Assembly (NCBI RefSeq): GCF_018129405.1 | Contig: NZ_JAFCLP010000023.1 | Span: 1 to 64,000, forward strand | Origin: Bradyrhizobium iriomotense | GTDB lineage: Bacteria > Pseudomonadota > Alphaproteobacteria > Rhizobiales > Xanthobacteraceae | Reading direction: 5' to 3' | Length of the DNA stretch: 64,000 nucleotides | Shown: positions 60,649 to 64,000 of the stretch, in pieces | Layout of the letters: each line of letters opens with the position of its first letter | Numbering within the stretch: position 1 is the first letter of the stretch | Translations under genes and position numbers: made by a program | Notes under the pieces: generated by a model | Database searches by the model: none | What the model was told of the DNA's origin: nothing | What the model saw: the letters and a program-made list of their open reading frames with translations, nothing else

Positions 60649-61721
60649 GGCTCTTGATCCTGTTCGAAGCGGACGCGCTGTCCTGGCTTGAGGCTGTGAA
60701 TTCCGGCGGTGACGACGCGGGTGCCTGCAGCAAGCCCGCCGGTGACGCGGATGCCCGCCGCTTCGGCGACACCATCGATCTTCTGCAGAGAGACGGTGCC
60801 GGCGGACTGATCGACCACCCAGACAAAATCGGCGCCGTCCCTGGCGAGCACAGCTGATGCGGGCAGGCGCAAATCCTTGCCCTGATCCTTGCCGAGCTTT
60901 GCCATGACGGTCGCGCCGAGACGGAAGCTTTCGGGCGGATTGTCGAGCGCAATCCGGACGCGCCGCAGCCGTGTCACCGGATCGGCTTGCGGCGCGATTT
61001 CGCGAATCCTGCCCTCGACCTGAACGGCGGGGAGGAGCTGCAGGCTGACGCTGAACAGGAGACCGGCTTCGAGGGGGACAGGGAGGTCTTCCCCGATATC
61101 GACGACCGCCTCCCGAATGTCCGGCCGCGCAACCGTCACCACGGTTTGACCCGGCGAGACCACCTGACCGACTTCCGCGCCGACGGCGGTGACGACGCCG
61201 CCGAAGTCGGCCTTGATCTGGGCGTAGCCGAGTTGCTCGATCGCCTTGGTCAGGTTCGCCTGCTCCTGCGCAACGCTTGCTTCGGCGCCGGCGCGGGCCT
61301 GTTCGGCATTGTCCAGCGTTTGCCTGGTGGTCGCATCGCTGGTGATCAGCGTGCGTTGCCGCTCCTCCGTGGCCTTGGCCGTCGCAAGCTGTGCCTCGGC
61401 CTTCGAAAGCTGAGCTTTCGCCGCGCGAACGGCGAGATCGAGTGCGGTGGGATCAATCGTCCCGATGATTTGTCCTTCGCTGACGATGTCGCCAACGTAG
61501 ACCGGACGCGAAGTCAGCCGTCCGAGTACGCGAAAGCCAAGGTTGGTTTTATAGCGCGGCTCGACGACGCCGACGGCAACCGTGCTGTCACCGCTGTTCG
61601 GCTTGGCCACCATCGAGAGCACGGGGCGCATGGGCTCCGGCGCGTTCGTCTCCTGCTGACATCCGGTGAGCAACGAGGCCGCCGCGAGCGTGCCAGCGAT
61701 CATCATGACCTGTCGCTTCAT
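60645..61721 (-). CDS. RND periplasmic adaptor lipoprotein 1
   Basis: A 358-residue membrane fusion protein. The signal ends in a lipobox, LLTGC (Cys about residue 21). VGVVEPRYKTNLGFRVLGRL is the first lipoyl half, followed by an alpha-hairpin, IKADFGGVVTAVGAEVGQVVS as the second half (each partly quoted) and a beta-barrel. It overlaps both neighbours by ATGA. It acts between the RND pump and an outer-membrane channel. Confidence 0.92.
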   Translation of the reverse strand: MKRQVMMIAGTLAAASLLTGCQQETNAPEPMRPVLSMVAKPNSGDSTVAVGVVEPRYKTNLGFRVLGRLTSRPVYVGDIVSEGQIIGTIDPTALDLAVRAAKAQLSKAEAQLATAKATEERQRTLITSDATTRQTLDNAEQARAGAEASVAQEQANLTKAIEQLGYAQIKADFGGVVTAVGAEVGQVVSPGQTVVTVARPDIREAVVDIGEDLPVPLEAGLLFSVSLQLLPAVQVEGRIREIAPQADPVTRLRRVRIALDNPPESFRLGATVMAKLGKDQGKDLRLPASAVLARDGADFVWVVDQSAGTVSLQKIDGVAEAAGIRVTGGLAAGTRVVTAGIHSLKPGQRVRFEQDQEP

Positions 61722-62839
61722 GACTGACCTCCCTCTTCAGTGACCGACTGGCCGACGCTCAGAAGCTTGCCGCCGTCGACGACGACGCGCTCGCCGGGCT
61801 CGAGGCCCCCCTTGATCAGCACCTGACCGGCTTCATAGGCGCCGACCGTGACGGGCTTCAGCGAAGCTGTCTGCGTTCTCGGGTCGACGGTCCAGACGGC
61901 AGGCCTGCTGCCCGCGGCCATCAGCGCGCTCCAGGGCAAGGTGATCTCCTGCTGAGCTTTCGCCTTCACCGTTCCCGCGACGGCGCTGCCCAGCGTCATC
62001 GCAGCCGGCGGGTTCTCGATGGACACTTTGACGCGGATCGTGGAGCTCTTCGCGTCGATGGCCGGTGAAATCTCTCTGACCTCGCCCGCTGCTGCCACGC
62101 TGGGATCGGAGACCAGCGCCAGCGTCACGCGGCGGCTGTCGGTCTGGCCAAGGAAGACGGATTCGTAGACCTCGAAGACGGCATCCCGCTCCCCGTCCTG
62201 AGCAAGCGAGAACACGGGTTGGGCAGCCGGAACGACCTGGCCGACCTCGAGATTTCGGGCGGTAATGACGCCGTTGGCTTCAGCGCGCAGGACGGTATAT
62301 CCAAACGCATCCCGCGAAGTGCCAAGCTGCGCCTCGGCCGCTTCCAGCACGCCCTCTGCGGTTCGCAGACCTTCCTGCGCCTGGTCGTAAACGGTCCGGG
62401 TGGTGAAGCCGCTTGCGATCAGCGCTTTCTGCCGCTCGAATGTAGCCTTCGCCACGCGCAGCTGGGCTTCGGCGGAGGCCACTGCCGCGGTCGCAGCATC
62501 GACATCGGCCTGTTGCTCGGCCGGATCGAGCCGGGCGAGGACGTCGCCCTTGTTGACATGAGCACCAACGTCCACGGTGCGAGCGATCACACGTCCGCTG
62601 ACGCGGAACGAGAGGTCGGCACGGAAGCGCGCCTGGACCTCTCCCGTCAATGTGATGGAGGCTTGCCGGTCGCGCGGCTGCACGATCGTAGTCCGGACTA
62701 GCGTTGCCCGTGTGGTCGTCTGCGCCGCGTGATCGTTGCAACCGGTCAGCGCAATGCTGACAAGCGCGGCCGCTGCGACGCACCTCGCTGCATGTGGCGT
62801 TCGAAGAAGACGGATCGGATGGGGAGATCGGTTTGTCAT
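61718..62839 (-). CDS. RND periplasmic adaptor lipoprotein 2
   Basis: A 373-residue adaptor with a lipobox ALTGC (Cys about residue 34), SITLTGEVQARFRADLSFRV for the first lipoyl half, and LRAEANGVITARNLEVGQVV for the second. It differs clearly from adaptor 1, so the pump has two non-identical adaptors, as in several heterotrimeric-type RND systems. It overlaps the kinase-like gene by ATGA. Confidence 0.92.
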   Translation of the reverse strand: MTNRSPHPIRLLRTPHAARCVAAAALVSIALTGCNDHAAQTTTRATLVRTTIVQPRDRQASITLTGEVQARFRADLSFRVSGRVIARTVDVGAHVNKGDVLARLDPAEQQADVDAATAAVASAEAQLRVAKATFERQKALIASGFTTRTVYDQAQEGLRTAEGVLEAAEAQLGTSRDAFGYTVLRAEANGVITARNLEVGQVVPAAQPVFSLAQDGERDAVFEVYESVFLGQTDSRRVTLALVSDPSVAAAGEVREISPAIDAKSSTIRVKVSIENPPAAMTLGSAVAGTVKAKAQQEITLPWSALMAAGSRPAVWTVDPRTQTASLKPVTVGAYEAGQVLIKGGLEPGERVVVDGGKLLSVGQSVTEEGGQS

Positions 62840-63705
62840 GGCGCGTCCGTATGATGGGAAGGTGACAACAGCCCGCCAAGCGCATCGGCGGATTGGCGGG
62901 GGACGACCATTTCGCGTTCTTGCTGGCGCAGTCGTCGCGCAAAGGGATCGGTCTCAACGGTGGGCCCGCGTTGATCGGCCGCTGCACTTGCCGTGAGCAC
63001 CGCTTCGTTCGAAGCAGTGGCTCTCGTGCGGCGCGGAGCTCTCATCTGGCGCGTTGCGATTGACCAGTTGGCGCCCCGTTCGCGCTCGGTCAGCGGGAAC
63101 GAGAGGACGATCGAGGTGAATTCGGCGCCGAAACCCTGCTCGATCCGGCCTCCGAGCGCCCGCGCGATATCCCTGGCAATTCGCAATTCGCGGTCGGACG
63201 TCTCCCGCGCGGGACGCGAGCCGTTGTCCAGGATCACGCAGTTCACCAGCGCGCCGGTGCGCGTCAGCTTGATCCTGATCTGCCCGGCCCGGTCGTCGAA
63301 ACAGGCGTGCCTTGCCCCGTGCATCACGAGCTCATGGACGATCAGCCCCAGATGCCAGCAGCGCTCCGGCTCAAGCGCGAGGGACTGGGTCGCGAATGCC
63401 AGTTGAATGTTCATCCGGTCCAGCAGCGCCCGGCGCATGCCACAGCCCAGCTTGCGAATGTAGGTCGCGGCGTGGATCAGCGTGTCGCCCGCGGGCATCG
63501 CCAGCGCACGATGCACGTCGGAGTAGCCATGCAGCAGCTCGACGACATCGCTGAGCGCGCTCTTGGCTTCCGTCCCGTCGACCCGAATGACGGCGGCGGA
63601 GACTAGGTCGATGGCGAAGGCGACACCGTTGGTCACCCTGTGATGGAGCTCGCGCAGCAGCACGCCTTCCTGCGAGCCGGACGGGGCTGAGCTCAAAACA
63701 GTCAT
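62836..63705 (-). CDS. degenerate HisKA_2/HWE-type histidine-kinase-like protein
   Basis: A 289-residue soluble protein. VLLRELHHRVTNGVAFAIDL is the HisKA_2 phospho-acceptor region (His near residue 21-22). The ATPase part reads LIVHELVMHGARHACFD, where the N-box Asn residues that hold Mg are replaced by His; DNGSRPARE replaces the first glycine box and no second glycine box is seen. It therefore may not be an active kinase. The last 75 residues are charged and low-complexity. It is the first gene of the RND operon and divergent from a TetR gene. Confidence 0.75.
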   Translation of the reverse strand: MTVLSSAPSGSQEGVLLRELHHRVTNGVAFAIDLVSAAVIRVDGTEAKSALSDVVELLHGYSDVHRALAMPAGDTLIHAATYIRKLGCGMRRALLDRMNIQLAFATQSLALEPERCWHLGLIVHELVMHGARHACFDDRAGQIRIKLTRTGALVNCVILDNGSRPARETSDRELRIARDIARALGGRIEQGFGAEFTSIVLSFPLTERERGANWSIATRQMRAPRRTRATASNEAVLTASAAADQRGPTVETDPFARRLRQQEREMVVPRQSADALGGLLSPSHHTDAP

Positions 63706-63822
63706 GACATTCTCCTCATTCGCCTCAGACCATCCGGGTCGAACCCCACATCCTTGGGACCCCGACCGTTAGGGAGCACTCGCCAAGCTCGCGAAACGTG
63801 CAGACCTGACGAATTAATAAAC

Positions 63823-63833
63823 TATACCGTATA
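63823..63833. promoter_or_regulatory. candidate TetR operator
   Basis: TATACCGTATA is a perfect odd palindrome, extendable to AACTATACCGTATATTT with one mismatched pair. It lies between the divergent RND operon and the TetR gene, in an AT-rich tract where promoters would be. This is the usual place for a TetR-type repressor of an efflux pump. Confidence 0.5.
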
Positions 63834-63915
63834 TTTTCTTTTTGTTGCCTTTCTTCGCGAGCCATGTCAAGTGGGAAAGCGACGCGCACAGACTCGTGAT
63901 TTCGGAGGTCCAAGA

Positions 63916-64000
63916 ATGAAGAAGACGAAGCGAGGCAGACCGCCCAAGGATCTTGCCGGGGACGCGCAGGCGCGCATTCTCGACGCAGCCCAGCAGCTGT
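63916..64000 (+). CDS. TetR-family regulator, N-terminal part (cut by window end)
   Basis: Only 28 codons are present. They begin MKKTKRGRPPKDLAGDAQAR and continue ILDAAQQL, the usual basic leader RGRPP and first helix of a TetR DNA-binding domain. GGAG lies upstream of the ATG. It is divergent from the RND operon and most likely represses it. Confidence 0.75.
   Translation, partial: MKKTKRGRPPKDLAGDAQARILDAAQQL

Noticed and set aside
63725-63913. A 62-codon minus-strand frame in the RND/TetR divergent gap
   Set aside because: It would cover the promoter and operator region, has no ribosome binding site and resembles no protein.
1-64000. CRISPR arrays, tRNA or rRNA genes, insertion sequences, prophage or integrase genes
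   Set aside because: I looked for regular repeats, tRNA-like cloverleaf ends and transposase or integrase motifs and found none convincing. A tRNA scan and an IS search would settle this.

Overview
The window looks like chromosome of an alphaproteobacterium close to Bradyrhizobium. This is inferred from the high G+C coding sequence, many LysR regulators and ABC uptake systems, small hypothetical proteins of the rhizobial type, a palindromic intergenic repeat of a kind I associate with that genus, and dense operons joined by ATGA overlaps. No rRNA, tRNA, CRISPR array, transposase or prophage was seen. The window reads as metabolic accessory and efflux territory rather than core genome.

Layout. 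1-611 has no gene but holds a CRP-like palindrome and a good rho-independent terminator. 612-4558 carries a TauE/SafE permease, a small membrane protein and a response regulator/hybrid kinase pair. 4801-16463 is a catabolic block in three transcription units around a LysR gene: (i) NMT1/THI5-like ABC importer, amidohydrolase and Rieske oxygenase; (ii) cupin, RutB-like cysteine hydrolase and FAD oxidase; (iii) creatininase-family protein and CocE-type hydrolase. Each unit is preceded by a copy of the same roughly 40-bp LysR-type site in the same orientation, so they probably form one regulon for a nitrogen-containing substrate not yet identified.

16750-32312 is a long same-strand array. In order of transcription it encodes HglS (2-oxoadipate to 2-hydroxyglutarate), AmaB-type semialdehyde dehydrogenase, an aminotransferase, an AmaA-like FAD oxidase, a LivFGHMK-type importer with fused LivH-LivM, an XRE-cupin regulator, an ornithine cyclodeaminase/mu-crystallin reductase, and a 1105-residue molybdopterin oxidoreductase fused to a complete FAD/NAD/[2Fe-2S] reductase. 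With the divergent LysR at 32458 this is best read as a lysine/pipecolate/2-aminoadipate catabolic locus. The fusion enzyme is the part that does not fit the known pathway.

33361-34660 contains only coding fragments and one small ORF. 34666-37198 is a cyanide-insensitive-type bd oxidase with a 42-residue DUF2474-like subunit. 37414-42926 is an acyl-CoA operon (dehydrogenase, hydratase, CaiB-type CoA-transferase, a truncated hydratase, a YWTD beta-propeller protein, a 3-hydroxyacyl-CoA/carnitine-type dehydrogenase). Two paralogous AraC genes (43216 and 48041) face away from each other, each followed by a near-identical 39-bp repeat. Between them lie MaoC, small proteins, a LysR gene, a DUF1127 protein and a second TauE permease.

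49167-54466 is an AaeB/AaeX/AaeA-like efflux operon with small hypothetical proteins and a ClpP-fold exported protein. 54578-56982 holds an HxlR regulator divergent from a cysteine hydrolase, followed by a truncated epoxide hydrolase and remnants. 57499-63705 is an RND efflux operon (two lipoprotein adaptors, one pump) headed by a degenerate histidine-kinase-like protein, divergent from a TetR gene cut by the window end.
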